A stretch of 64,000 nt of DNA from Xylaria sp. FL1777 (Eukaryota; Ascomycota; Sordariomycetes; Xylariales; Xylariaceae), in contig MU400695.1 in NCBI GenBank assembly GCA_022578965.1, positions 16,021 to 80,020 of the forward strand. The letters run 5' to 3'. The notes under the pieces were generated by a model, which was not told the DNA's origin, did not search any database, and saw only the letters and a program-made list of their open reading frames with translations. How positions within the stretch are numbered: the stretch's first letter is position 1; each line of letters begins with the position of its first letter. Shown piece after piece: positions 46,212 to 57,381 of this stretch. Position numbers and translations under genes: made by a program.

Positions 46212-47562
46212 ATGGCAACGTAAGTATTCTTCCCCGGTTCTGTGTTTTTGGGTTTGCATGGTCTTTTAGATTATCCGTATCTGCCCCTCCCCCGCTATCA
46301 GATGCTCTTCGATGGGATGTTGTCGCATAGCATCATCACCATATCTCAGGCTGGGGGAGGGAATTGCAACACATCCAGGATCAACTCGGCAATATGACCG
46401 AGTCTAATTGTTTTTTCATGGGGATATCGTTATGATTCGCAAGGTCGATCGATCTAATTCGTCACCCAAGCATCTGCACGAACATACATACCCGATATCC
46501 CATTTCGTTGCAATGCGAGTATCACTACACCAACACAAGACATCGTGAAAAGTGAAGCAGAAAACGCAAGAAGACAGCGACAGCCTAGGGCTAGAAGATA
46601 TAACTAACGAGCAAAAACAAAACAGCAACATCACCTGGCACCCGTCCCTCTCGCGCGCCGAGCGCAACGGGCTGCGCAAGCAGCAGGGCTTCACGCTGTG
46701 GTTCACGGGCCTGTCGGCGTCGGGCAAGTCGACGGTGGCGACGGCGCTCGAGCAGCACTTACTGCACCTCGGGCTAGCGGCTTACCGCCTCGACGGCGAC
46801 AACGTGCGCTTCGGCCTCAACAAGGACCTCGGCTTTTCCGACAAGGACCGCACCGAGAACATCCGGCGCATCGGCGAGGTATGTCTTATGATTATTACTC
46901 AAGAGACCTTTTTATTTTTTTACCCCCTTCTCTCATATTCGTTCTCTCTCTCTCTCTCTCTTTATATATATATAGTTGTTTTCTATCTTATCCGCGACAA
47001 AGGGAGGCTGTGGGTGAGGTGTGGTCTCTCCAAGCCCGTGTTCTACGACTCTAGTATGAAGCTATGCTGTGCTGTGCCACGAGAAAGAACGAACAAACAC
47101 AAAAACAGGAAAGGAAAGGGGAAAAGGGGGGAAAAAAAAAAAGAGAACAATTTCACTAACGCGATCCCTCTCTCTCTCTTCGAATGAAAACAGGTCGCAA
47201 AGCTTTTCGCCGACTCGTCAACGATCGCCCTGACATCCTTCATCTCGCCGTTCAAGGCCGACCGGGACCTCGCGCGCGCCCTGCACGCCGCCAAGACGGC
47301 CGGGTCGGCCGACGAGCCCATCCCCTTCGTCGAGGTCTACGTCGAGGTCCCCATCGAGGTCGCCGAGCAGCGCGATCCCAAGGGCCTGTACAAGAAGGCG
47401 CGCACCGGCGAGATCAAGGAGTTCACGGGCATCAGCTCGCCCTACGAGGCCCCCGAGAACCCCGAGATCACCATCCACACGGCCGAGAAGTCCGTCGAGG
47501 AATGCGTCGTCGATATCGTCTCTTGGCTGGAGGCGAAGGGTCTGATCCCCGCTGCCAAGTAA
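46212..47562 (+). CDS. MET14: Adenylylsulfate (APS) kinase
   Basis: Exons 46212-46219, 46626-46878 and 47194-47562 encode 209 aa, the usual size. The first exon has only eight bases, so [16 protein letters not shown] is built across a 406-nt intron. Landmarks are the P-loop GLSASGKST (31-39), [17 protein letters not shown] (from 58), [24 protein letters not shown], and the C-terminal [17 protein letters not shown]. The enzyme phosphorylates adenosine 5'-phosphosulfate to PAPS in sulfate assimilation, in the cytosol, between ATP sulfurylase and PAPS reductase. The long first intron lies where 5' control would be expected. The second intron (315 nt) has CT and TA microsatellites. Gene symbol follows the yeast orthologue. 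It is convergent with VMA5. Confidence 0.93.
46942..46976. repeat. (CT)n/(TA)n microsatellite in APS kinase intron 2
   Basis: A CT dinucleotide run is followed by a TATATATA run inside intron 2. Confidence 0.85.
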
Positions 47563-47800
47563 ACCAAATAAATAAAAAGAAAATAAGACAGGAACAGTCG
47601 GTCCTAACGAGATAGATTCCTACATGTATTCAAGAAAAATAGACTTTATTTCCTTAGCTCTGAGCGGATGCTTCTCTGATCTCTATGATGCTTCTGCTAC
47701 TGCTCTGCTACTGCTCTGCTTTGGGATATAATGATGATTCTTCCACCAGTGGTATACACGCCGGACCAGCCTGCTTGGAGAAGGCGTCATGAGGAATGCC

Positions 47801-49215
47801 CTACAATTCGAACTCGTAATAGACGTAAGCCGTGTACTCGTTCCCATCACCATGACCTCCTACACCAGCCGCTGCCATTTCCGATGTTAAAGCGGCATCG
47901 TCCTTGGTTATTTTCCCCCGCTTATCTCTACCAACCGCGTTACCTCCGAGGTACGAGTATGTCGTGTCCAGCGCCGTCTTGACCTTCTTAACAAGTTTAG
48001 AGTTTGTCTGTCGCATTTTGATTAGCATAACTTTGCGTCCCAACGTCGAAGGTGGAAGAAACGCACCACTACGAGAGCAGGTACAAACTCGAGGGGTAGA
48101 CCGTAACGTAGGACGGACTCGACGAAGACTCGGAGGGCCATGACGTGGGCCCAGATCATAACACTTTCACTCCAGCCCGTGTGGACCATGCGTAGAGCCT
48201 CTCCCCAGACCTTCTTCTCCTCACGAGCCACGCGCTCAAGCTCGCGCTTCTCTTCCTCCTTGCCGCCCTCGACATATTTATACTGGCGCGGCGTCCATTT
48301 TTGTTCTCGACACTTATGTTGAAACTCGGCCCCGTTTTTCTTGAATGTTGTAACTGCGTACAGGACGAATTCATCGTCATGTGCAAGTTCTACTGCCGAC
48401 CGAGGAACTACGCGCTCCGCTAGCGTCTCGTAGCTCTTGATGAAGTCCTTTCGCAGATTGGCCGGTACCGCAATCAAATGTGTCTCGAGGTATTCGGAGT
48501 CTTGAACAAGGACAGCAGGGTCGATGATAGGTGTGAGCGACTTTGTAGCAAGGTTGCCACTAGATTGTTGCAACGAAAGTAGTTAGCTCAACTGATCACA
48601 TTCACTCCGCCAATTTCCCAGACCACCCTACGTTTGTCTTCTCTGTAGCGCCGTAAAGTTTGTTTTGACTTGGTTGTATTGGTTTAGCTTGCCCTTGACG
48701 TCGTTATCTGTCGTAGCAAGATCCTGTCGGCACGAGGTCTCCGTCAGTTTTTCAAGTCCGCGAATAAGATATGGCGTACCAGGACGGGGGCCTGAGAGTT
48801 CATTATACCTTTTGTAGGCCACTGAATAGCTCACCGACAGGTTTATCGGCCCTGTAGCGGACTGTGTTCCAGGTGAAGGAGCGAAGGTACTGGTCGGTTG
48901 GTTCTGCAACATACGGTCAATAAGCTTGTGGCGAATGGACCTGGCGGGCTTTGTACTGTCGTTGACAACTTTCTGCTCAGAAGCCTTTTGATCGTCTCCG
49001 TCATACAGGGTTCGCAAGGAATCGCCAACCTTGACTACCAAGGCCTGGCAGGCTGAATCGAGCTTGGCTAGGTCATCTGCTTGCTGCACGAGGGCATCCA
49101 AGGTACCGATCTTGAAGTTGGGGATTGGGAAAGGTACGACGGTGCCATTGTCGGCGATGGTGGCTTTGAGGGAGTCGAAGGTGGAGGGAAGCGAGACGAG
49201 GACGTATTTGGCCAT
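47801..49215 (-). CDS. VMA5: V-type ATPase V1 subunit C
   Basis: Exons 49215-48632, 48559-48067 and 48007-47801 encode 427 aa. The start MAKYVLVSLPST and the following IPNFKIGTLDALVQQADDLAKLD fit subunit C. Also conserved are QRRQTGNLATKSL across the first junction, DSEYLETHLIAVPANLRKDF, VVPRSAVELAHDDEF and LRVFVESVLRYGLPLEFV. The C-terminus reads KKVKTALDTTYSYLGGNA and YTAYVYYEFEL. Subunit C joins the V1 head to V0 and is lost on glucose-dependent disassembly in yeast. It supports acidification of vacuole and Golgi. The last intron is 59 nt (GTGCGT donor, GCTAAT branch, GACAG acceptor). Residues about 85-160 carry a loop longer than in the yeast protein (392 aa). It is convergent with APS kinase and divergent from the AT-hook gene. 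Confidence 0.92.
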
Positions 49216-49307
49216 TTTGCGGACGTTGGAGGGACGTCAAAGAACGACTCGGGGGGGAGATCTTACAATGACGTCCCAGTAGATAGGTAGAGGTAGGGAG
49301 CTGAGAG

Positions 49308-49610
49308 CTATCTAGAATACCTAGATACATGAAGGAGCTGCAGTAAGGTAGAGGGTAGGTACGTACCTGGAGAGCATGCACGCGCAGCAGGTACCTCCTC
49401 TACAATGTTATAGCAGGCCGGCATAAGGCCCACAGGATCCGGGGTTATGCTAATAGCGATGACGTGCCTGAGGACCAGACAGTCAATAATAGATTGATTG
49501 ATATGAAGGCATTGGCGTATAGAAATAACAATAGCTTCCAGCCCAGCAAAATCTCGGCCATTGGCCCGCTCGACAACGAATATATCACACAGGTCATAAT
49601 CTTCAGACAA
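49308..49610 (-). other. Coding-like stretch, possible exon or relic
   Basis: The minus strand reads an open stretch of 100 codons with protein-like content (EDYDLCDIFVVERANGRDFA, CLHINQSIIDCLVLRHVIAI). It has no ATG at its start (TTG). A donor-like CCAG|GTACGT lies inside it at about 49370, and a GTAAGT lies about 20 bases upstream. I could not build a spliced gene from it. It sits just upstream of VMA5 and may be a relic or an unrelated exon. Confidence 0.2.
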
Positions 49611-50350
49611 AATCGTATACTACTACTTACCTGAACCTATGGAATGTTTGCGACTTAAATTCCGTGTTACCTACAACCACAACTGGGCTGTATGCAGGTA
49701 CTTGATGTCAAATGTACAACTCTTAGTTAATAGAAACACGATGTGGTCACGAATATAGATTCTGTAACGCAATAGTTATCTACAATTCAAATCATTTTGT
49801 AGAATATGTAGGTGCCTACCTTTATTATGTGGGTAGACCATCTATATATGTTCATAGAATCATAGGTACCTAGGTGGAGGTAGGTAGGTATGGTGATTAC
49901 ATGTAGACTGCAGTAGATGCGCACTTAGAGAGGCAGTGGTCAGTCAGCCTTCAATGTTGTTGGTGACGACAAGTCCTGAGCTTCTGTTACCTCTCCTCGC
50001 AAAAAAATATCGACTTACCACACCAAGTCATCATCTCCATCACCCCCTCCTTCCAATACCCCGCTAATCCTAATCGGTTGCTTGACAACCCTGCAATCGC
50101 CTCTCATTTGCCGGAGTTGGATACGAGTGTAACTCCAGGACCGAGCAAACCCATACGGACAGCGCCTATCTACTGCGATTAGCTCGCTGTGGGAGAGGCA
50201 GCAGCTGCAGTAGTCTCTTTTCAGGTGGTGCAGACGGGCGGGAAAGAACAACAAAACAGCGGGCAGCGGCGGGACATAGAGAGAGAGAATTAACCGCCAC
50301 GGCCCTCAAAGAACACAAGGGCTGCATGGGGATGCATGGTCGGTGGAAGG

Positions 50351-50395
50351 AGCAGTGGAAGAGTGGAAGAGTGGAAGAGTGGAAGAGTGGAAGAA
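50351..50395. repeat. GAGTGGAA 8-bp minisatellite
   Basis: About five tandem copies of the octamer GAGTGGAA, followed by GAAGAAGAA-like sequence. Confidence 0.9.
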
Positions 50396-50430
50396 GAAGG
50401 CAACGTAGTCTACCTAACCTACCATACTAA

Positions 50431-50450
50431 GGTAGGTAGGTAGGTAGGTA
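50431..50450. repeat. (GGTA)n microsatellite
   Basis: Five tandem copies of GGTA. It is the longest perfect example of the TAGGTA/TACCTA motif common in the intergenic DNA of this window. Confidence 0.9.
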
Positions 50451-50582
50451 AGTAGTCGGCAGGTAATACTCGCCCATACTGATACTGCTGATACTGACTG
50501 TCATACATACCTGCCTCCCACTTACTCACACTCCATCTATTATCCTGCGCACTTGCAACCTACCTACTACCTACCTACCTAT

Positions 50583-50626
50583 CCACCACCACCACCACCA
50601 CCACCACCACCACCACCACCACCACC
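50583..50626. repeat. (CCA)n microsatellite
   Basis: At least 14 tandem copies of CCA, about 650 bases upstream of the AT-hook gene start. Confidence 0.95.
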
Positions 50627-51250
50627 TCCTCCCGACCACCATCTACATGTATGTATGTACCTGCTTATTATATACATAGCGCCATTACCAGCTCTCTACT
50701 GCACTGGAGGTATCGCACTACAAGCACCCAGCACCATCCACATTCCCTCCTCTCAGCACCGCTGCCTTCTTCCCTTGACCTGGCCTGCCCTGTCGTGTCG
50801 TGTCGTATCAGCGTCGCACCGAACCTCGTCCGCTTGTCAACGTCGTAGTCCCATGAAAAGAAGTCCGACCACCAGCCTGTCGCCCGGAACTCAATCCATC
50901 CTGGCCTGTGTTTATGTCGGTCTAGCTTGGTGCAGCTGAATCCACGTTCTAAAACCGTCGTCTTGGCGTCGCGAATCCCTCGTCGAGTCTGTCCTGCTCC
51001 CCCCTTCTGGCTGAGACTTTTGTTCCGACCGCCTCGCTCGCATACGCTCTCATCCCTACACAAGACCCGCGTCTCGCGTGCGCGCCCGGCCATCTTGTCA
51101 TGATACGCAAGTGATTTCGGCTACCAATACGTTTTGTGTCCCCTTACGAGCATGGGCCCCCGGCCGTCCGGTACATGCCCACCTGACAACCACGAGCTGC
51201 GCATACTAGACGATCACCTATATTCCACTCTATCTTCTCGAATCATTGCC

Positions 51251-51289
51251 ATGGTCGTCGTTGTCTGGACCAATGGCTACAGCTTCTAG
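51251..51289 (+). promoter_or_regulatory. Upstream ORF overlapping the AT-hook gene start
   Basis: An ATG at 51251 in good context (G at -3, G at +4) opens a 12-codon frame, MVVVVWTNGYSF, that overlaps the main ATG at 51273 in another frame. Its stop codon TAG spans the splice junction. The unspliced RNA reads TA plus the intron G, and the spliced RNA reads TA plus the first exon-2 G, so the stop is kept either way. The main ATG has C at -3, a weaker context. The frame depends on transcription starting upstream of 51251. Confidence 0.5.
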
Positions 51290-54248
51290 TAAGCAGCACT
51301 ATTCTCCTCCCCCTCCCCGTCATGCCCGTTCTCCTGCTTATTGACATGATCACGCGGTAGGCCAATCACCCGCCAATTCGGCCAGCGCGCCAGCCACCGG
51401 TGCTGTGCGGCCTTCCAGCACTGGCCCCGATGTCCCGCCACTGTCCGAATCGCCCAGCATTCTTACCTCGTCGCTTTCGGTGCCCAGTGCTGCGACGAAT
51501 GGTGTTACCAATGGCCTTACCTCCCTTATGGCTCCCGTCGATGGCTCCCCCGGGGCGGAAATGAGGATATATCCTCGGGATGGACGCGTCCGAAACCCTG
51601 TCCCCAGCAAGCTGAAGAATGTGAATGAGCAGATGAAGGGGAATTTCGGCGTAATGCATATGGACGTAGTCAGCCACCGCGCGATTGAAGGCAGAGATGC
51701 TGCTGCCAAGCGCACCAGCGAAGGTACGGCCTTGCAAGCCAAATTGGCTCAAACCGATGGATATGTGTCACACCAACGAAGGGCAAACTATCCACGACCA
51801 CCTGGCTTAAAGCAATTCAATCCTCCCAAAAAGCCTAGTGAACCCGTCGTTGACCCTGGCCCACCGCGACCCTTGACGGTTGCAGAGACTAAAACTGAGC
51901 AGGCCCGCCTCTTGACACTTCTGCGGACATTGCCTCATCATACTGTCGTCGACCAAATCTGCAGGGGTCTCGCTTTCTTTGGCGGAGTTCCTGATGCCCC
52001 GCCTCCAGCAGACGGCAAATTTCCCGAAAGCGCTCTGGCCAATGGCTCGGGGTCCCTGTTCGTTGGTTGGATAGCTGAGATATTTCCAGACCTAGACCAT
52101 CCACGTCCCAAATATGTCGAGGAAGCGGCAGGTCAGAATGCCAGCCACAAGCGACCAAGAGGGAGACCTAAGGGTAGCAAGGCCAGAAAGACCCGAAGTG
52201 ATAAAGGCGTCAAGAAAGGCCCGCAGAAAACCGGCAAAGGAGGGGAGGAGCAAACACAAGATCCTCAAGATGACAGTTGGGTTGACGTAGAGGATAGCGT
52301 CTTGGAGCTGAATGACGATGGAGACCTGGTCGAGGCCATGGCAGCTTTGAGAAATGCTCCAAGCACACCATCAGCGGGACTGAACGGTGGCGGAGTGCCG
52401 ACTGCTACGCCTGCAAAGGGCTCTGCAGCTGGTTTCCGTTCCATTAACGACAGCAACCTGGCTCCTGGCTCTGGTGCGAAAAAGCGTGGACGGCCAAAGG
52501 GGTCTAAGAATCGCCCTAAGGATAAATCTGTCATGCAGTCGATTCCACCACCAAAGGTGACGCCAGTGCCTGTACCGGTTCCTATGCTTGATGCCCACCC
52601 CAAGAACAAAACCAATTCGACCAAGTCGAAGGCGACTAAGAGTCGGTCGAAACCCACCACCGCAGCTCCGAATGACACCGTCGCCGCTAACAACCCACAG
52701 CCGCAGCAGCATGCGGACCCCAATATCAACTCGGAACATACTCCTTCGGCCCAGGCACCAGCGCCTGTGTTGGACCTTGTAGAGGAGTTTGCTACTCCTA
52801 CAGTCAATGGCACTCTCACGCATAATCATGAAAGCCACCAGCCTACAGAAACTACAACGCCTACTCTCCCGTCACCAGCAAGCCAAGTCAAGGCGTCAAC
52901 TGTAACAGCCAAAAAACGTAAAAGGCCAACCGGAAACTCTACGACTCAAATCGAAAGTATAGCTCCGCCGGGAGGGACCCTTTCCAGTTCTCAACAGGGG
53001 CAGTCGAATACTATGCCAGTATCGTCATCCACCCAGCTTCAAAATCAAACCAGTCAGCACATACGCCAACCGACCCCGAGTAGTGTCGTTGTCCCCCCAC
53101 CCAAACGTGCGCGCAAAACTCAAGAGTCGTCATCAACGACCACCGTTAGACGACAAACTCCGAATACCTTGAACCAGAAGGCGTCTATTCCGCCTGTGTC
53201 TGCTCTTGCTGAACCTGCGCACCAGCCTAATTCTACAGATGTTGTGACTCAGAACCACCCACCAGCTGAAGGGCTAGAAGCACATTACGCTGCAATGCAA
53301 AGCCATACTGACCAAATTCAGAGTTACAATAGCCGCTCACAGCATAAACAGCAACCTCAATCCACTAGTTCCATAGGCTCTGCTGTATCACCCGCGCCAG
53401 CAGCGGCTCCTACTACTGCGGGAGGTCTGGATGCCCACTATGAACATTTTACTACCCTACAGAACTTGTCTGACAGTTCAAGGCAAGCTACCACGGGGAG
53501 ACAAAAACAACAGCAACCAACCCAGACAGCGTCACCAATCCCCACTCAACCGTCAAAGTTGCCTCAGATGTCGGCAGCATTAACGTCTCAGCAACAACCT
53601 AGAACAACTCAAAACTATTATACCCAAGGCCAGGGGCTAGGGTCCTCATATACTTCACAGCAGTCGTCATATTCAGCCACACAGCGTTCCCAACAGCACA
53701 TGTCGAGCGCCTCACCTAACACAGGACTTGTCCAACACGTTACAAACTCCCCTCAATTTAGTCCGCAGTCAAACTCTCCTCTGATGCAGACAGATAATAA
53801 CTACCGTGGGTCGCCCTCCTTAATCCATAACAACACTCCGTTTGCAACGCGTCGGCCACCATCCGCGTCGCCTTTAGATAATAGTACCGCCTACCGCTCC
53901 ACTAACGCGACGAACCATGGAGTCGCGAATCATTCGCCACACTTCGGCGCGCGGCAGACGTCTGCCACCACAACAACACACAACACTTCGCATTCAGGTC
54001 TTTCATCCACCTTTCCCACTTTCTCCGAGTCTAGCTTATTTGATATGACTCTCGATTCAGGCGGTAGTCACGGTAATTTGGGTATGGGTGGAAATTCATA
54101 CGCTCTCAATAGTGGGACCGTATCGCAACAGCAGCGCTCCTCGAGCTCAAACGCTGCATCCCTATATTCGTCTTCTAGTATGAATAATACTTACCTGGGG
54201 TCGGCCAATATGGGCCGCACAGGCCAGCAAAATCGATGGGCTTCATGA
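51273..54248 (+). CDS. Large AT-hook protein, probable chromatin or transcription factor
   Basis: Exons 51273-51288 and 51361-54248 encode 967 aa. The first exon gives MATAS and the junction codon completes S6. A folded part seems to lie at residues about 160-245 (TVAETKTEQARLLTLLRTLP, VDQICRGLAFFGG). Two AT-hook motifs follow: RPRGRPKGSKARK at about 269-281 and KKRGRPKGSKNR at about 379-390. These bind the minor groove of AT-rich DNA. The remaining 550 residues are low complexity, rich in Gln, Ser, Thr, Pro and Asn, like activation regions. Two short similar segments (GLEAHYAAMQSHTDQIQ and GLDAHYEHFTTLQNLSD) suggest an internal repeat, roughly 70 residues apart. Small basic runs (AKKRKR, PPKRARK) could be nuclear signals. 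No enzymatic domain is seen. The precise role is unknown. Confidence 0.8.
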
Positions 54249-55748
54249 AATTCAAGATGTTTTTTATTATGACGGAGATTTCAACTATTGAGCAAAATGC
54301 GTGGCGTAAGGAAAGCGGGAAACGATGGGTTTGATCTTTGAACACTTTCAGATTCATAATCATTTCTTCCATAATATTTGGCGTTTTTCGGTGAACTTCA
54401 CAAAGATATGATGGAAGTGAGGAACGAGGAAAGATAACGCGTGAGGTGCGCAGGGTTTCTTCATGGCACTATGTAGGAAAACCACAGAGTGGCATGACAC
54501 ACGTTCATCATGATTGATTGATTGAATGATGCGAGTCCAAACTCGAAATGCATGAGATAAAGAAACGAAGGGGAAAAGGAATGGGAATGGAAAGGCGACG
54601 GAAAGGATGGATTGGGATTTTTACGTTGAATTTCGTCTCTCTTTTTCCCTTTATTTCTACCAAGCACAATATGTCTTCATGAGCCATCTGGTTCTATTTT
54701 CCCATCATTCTTCTTTTCCCTTCAAACATGTATGTCAATGACTCTCCGCCTTACTCTCGCATATCCCTATGCTGCTTTTTTTGTAACTTCAGTTGTATGG
54801 GTGCGTGTGTGCTTGTGCGCTCGAGGTCTGGGTTGGATTTCCTGCCTTGGGACATAGGCAGGCGAGAAACCGGTTTCAAGTCCATAAATAATGAGGCGTT
54901 AGAATATACCACTTCCATTTCTCGGCATAAAATTCCAGATTCATTGGAGTTTACTTCAGATCTGCGCTGAATATGAATTTAGATGCGTGAAAGTTAATAG
55001 ACAGCCAAGTATATGTGAAGTAAACATACATTATTGTTGCAACTTGGGGGCAGGTTCGGTAGAGGACTTCCGAGGGTAGGATTATGCCCCGAAGTTTCGA
55101 TATTCCAAGGCTTCAGAATACAACATTAAACTCTATAGAAGGATGAGTCGGATTGGAAACTTGGGGATCATGTTCAAGTATTCTCGAGCTATATTAAGCT
55201 CGACTCAGACTTGGCACGAAAAAGAATATAGTCACACACGGGGACGCATGGTGAAATAGGGCGAAATAATATAATTTCAAATGTGGTAATAGATATATAT
55301 CTATGCACCGTCCCCAGGTGAGATCCCAGGCGCGTCGATGATGCTAAACAACAATCATCGAACTTCACTTAGCCGGCCCGATAGCGCCTTGCGTAATCCC
55401 CCAATAATGCCTTTCCTGAGCCCTCCATCCCGTTTTGATTGGGATTGACCTTGTGACAAAATGAGAAAAATAGTAGTAACTGTTACACCGATGCGGTGAT
55501 AGACAACAAGACAAAGAAGATATTGTATGCCCGTCTAGACATTACAACGCTCGAGTAAAGACTAATCGTATCAAGCCAAAACGTACAGCCGTCGTCTTGG
55601 TTCTCTCCAGGACGAAACCTTTAGACAATTAAAATACTCGTCTCATATATATGCAAGACAAATGATCCACCAGTCCCAAAACGCCCGTAAATGCTTCACG
55701 AGTTGGATGAGCTGAAGCGCCCAGCCAGTAGATGAATCTCTAGTCCAC
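54249..55748. other. Convergent intergenic stretch, no supported gene
   Basis: This lies between the stops of the AT-hook gene (+) and the F-box gene (-), so it should contain both 3' untranslated regions and terminators. Frames are short and unsupported. The DNA is AT-rich, with no large repeat that I recognise. Confidence 0.5.
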
Positions 55749-57381
55749 TTATTCAATGGGGTCCTCTTCGATAGCCTCAAGAGGTGGCCGCACCGATTCA
55801 GGGGCAGCTCGACCATACAACCACTCATCTTCTTCGGCGGCACCATCCTCACGAATTAGATCCAACAAGGCAGGGCCGTTGCGTTTGATGTCCTGTGGTC
55901 GCCCGACAATGCCCCTATCGAGGATGAGAGCCTCAGCTGTGGGCATCCAAATGGAGTGTAGGTCCGGTAAGTCAGGTAATAGTACTTCGAGTTGCTCGCG
56001 TAAGAGAGGTCCCATCGGCATTCCTTCCGACAAGCTTGTACCAAATACAAAATCCCTCCAGGAGTTTGTCGAAACATCGCTACCGCGTCGACCACTGTCT
56101 GATCCCCGCCGCTCACGGCTATTAGAAGTTAAACCCATCGTGGCCTTTCCACCTTCACCAATGTTGAAGCTTGATTTCTTTCGACTTAAACCCATGAAAC
56201 CCCGACGTGGTTTCGGGATATGCTCAACTGGTTCATTCGTGACAGACTGATACCAAGTGTCGACAGCAGCCCTTCTCGTGTTATAGCCTTTCACTTCCCA
56301 AAACCGTTCCACTTGGCGAAGTCCGCCTACACACAATGCTGTGACATAAACTTCGTCCTCAGGTTTATCCCTCAAATATCCCCTCAAGGAGCGCTCAAAC
56401 CTGCCTACATACGAAGGAGGTCGCAGCCGTCGGCAAAAAGAAGAAACAACCAAGGGAAATACTTGATGAACCCTCAGTAACGTTTGATCGTCGTACATAC
56501 TCATAATCTTCGACTCGATGGGATTTAGTGTGTAAGGTTCGAGCCTAAGACCATGGCCGTGTTCCTTGATATACTCCAGATGTAGAGTCCGATACGTCTC
56601 GAAGAAATGAAATATCGTAAACAATAATGGAACGAGTCTGCGTCGCATTCGTTCATACTGGGGAGCAAATTCGTTGCGTTGTGCTTCCGTGGTTCGAAGG
56701 AAGATTTCCTTCGTAACTCTTTCACTTATTAGAAAGGATAGCTTACTAGCGACATGGAGCCGATGCCATATGCCACACAAATAGTGCAGTTTCATCAAGG
56801 ATGGTTCAGGTGCAGGATACAAGCGAGTGGCATAGGCTGGGATGTGGTGTTCGAGATGGTATCGTGTTATAGACGACTCGTTGAATGTGATCATCGCAAG
56901 CCAGGATCGCGACGCCATACGCATGCTCAATATGTCTGAGAGTGGCAAGGAGGCAATGATTTGGATCTTGAGCTCGTTTGGTAGGTTGTGGAAAAGTTGA
57001 TCAAACGGGATGCTGCTCGCGCATTATTTAGTAAAGCTGACACCAAAGACACATACTACGCAGCACATCATACCTCTGTTTGCGTGAAGACTCGCTGGAC
57101 GAAGTCCGAATTTCGTGCTCGACCGATGTGCGTGTAGGAAGAATGGTTCGCAAGCTGAAGTTTGCTCGACGCTTCTCCGACTTAGGATGGTCATGTGGAA
57201 TCTGTTGATCCGGGAACTTTGACTGCCCGATTGGGAGGATGAATGTGGAGGATTGTGCAACGGCATAGCCGTTATGAGATTGACCAGCGGCATCTGGAGG
57301 TTGGTCTCTCGATTCGCTGAGTTGTCGGAGCTTTTCGAAATATCGCTGGGAGGCGAACTCAGTGATATGTGGAGGGTCCAT
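55749..57381 (-). CDS. F-box protein of unknown function
   Basis: Exons 57381-57074 and 57012-55749 give 523 aa. The 61-nt intron has a GTATGA donor and a GAGCAG acceptor. Exon 1 encodes a polar, probably disordered region. Across the junction begins the F-box: SIPFDQLFHNLPNELKIQII, then ASLPLSDILSMRMASRSWLAM (residues about 103-145). Downstream are YERMRRRLVPLLFTIFHFFETYR and a basic Ser-rich region (SRERRGSDSGRRGSD). The C-terminal part has LLREQLEVLLPDLPDLHSIW and an acidic end (AIEEDPIE). Such proteins should recruit unknown substrates to SCF ubiquitin ligase. No WD or LRR repeats are visible. The family is otherwise uncharacterised to my knowledge. The gene is convergent with the AT-hook gene. 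Confidence 0.78.

Larger units (their letters stand above)
49216..51272. promoter_or_regulatory. Divergent intergenic stretch, VMA5 and AT-hook gene
   Basis: Two kilobases with the promoters of VMA5 (-) and the AT-hook gene (+). A coding-like minus-strand stretch (49308-49610) is listed separately. Further in come three simple repeats (50351-50395, 50431-50450, 50583-50626) and a pyrimidine-rich leader from about 50,700 to 51,272. An upstream ORF begins at 51251. Confidence 0.5.

Noticed and set aside
50583..50939. 128-codon frame with a poly-proline run
   Set aside because: The proline run is the CCA microsatellite read in one frame; the rest overlaps the leader of the AT-hook gene and has no domain.
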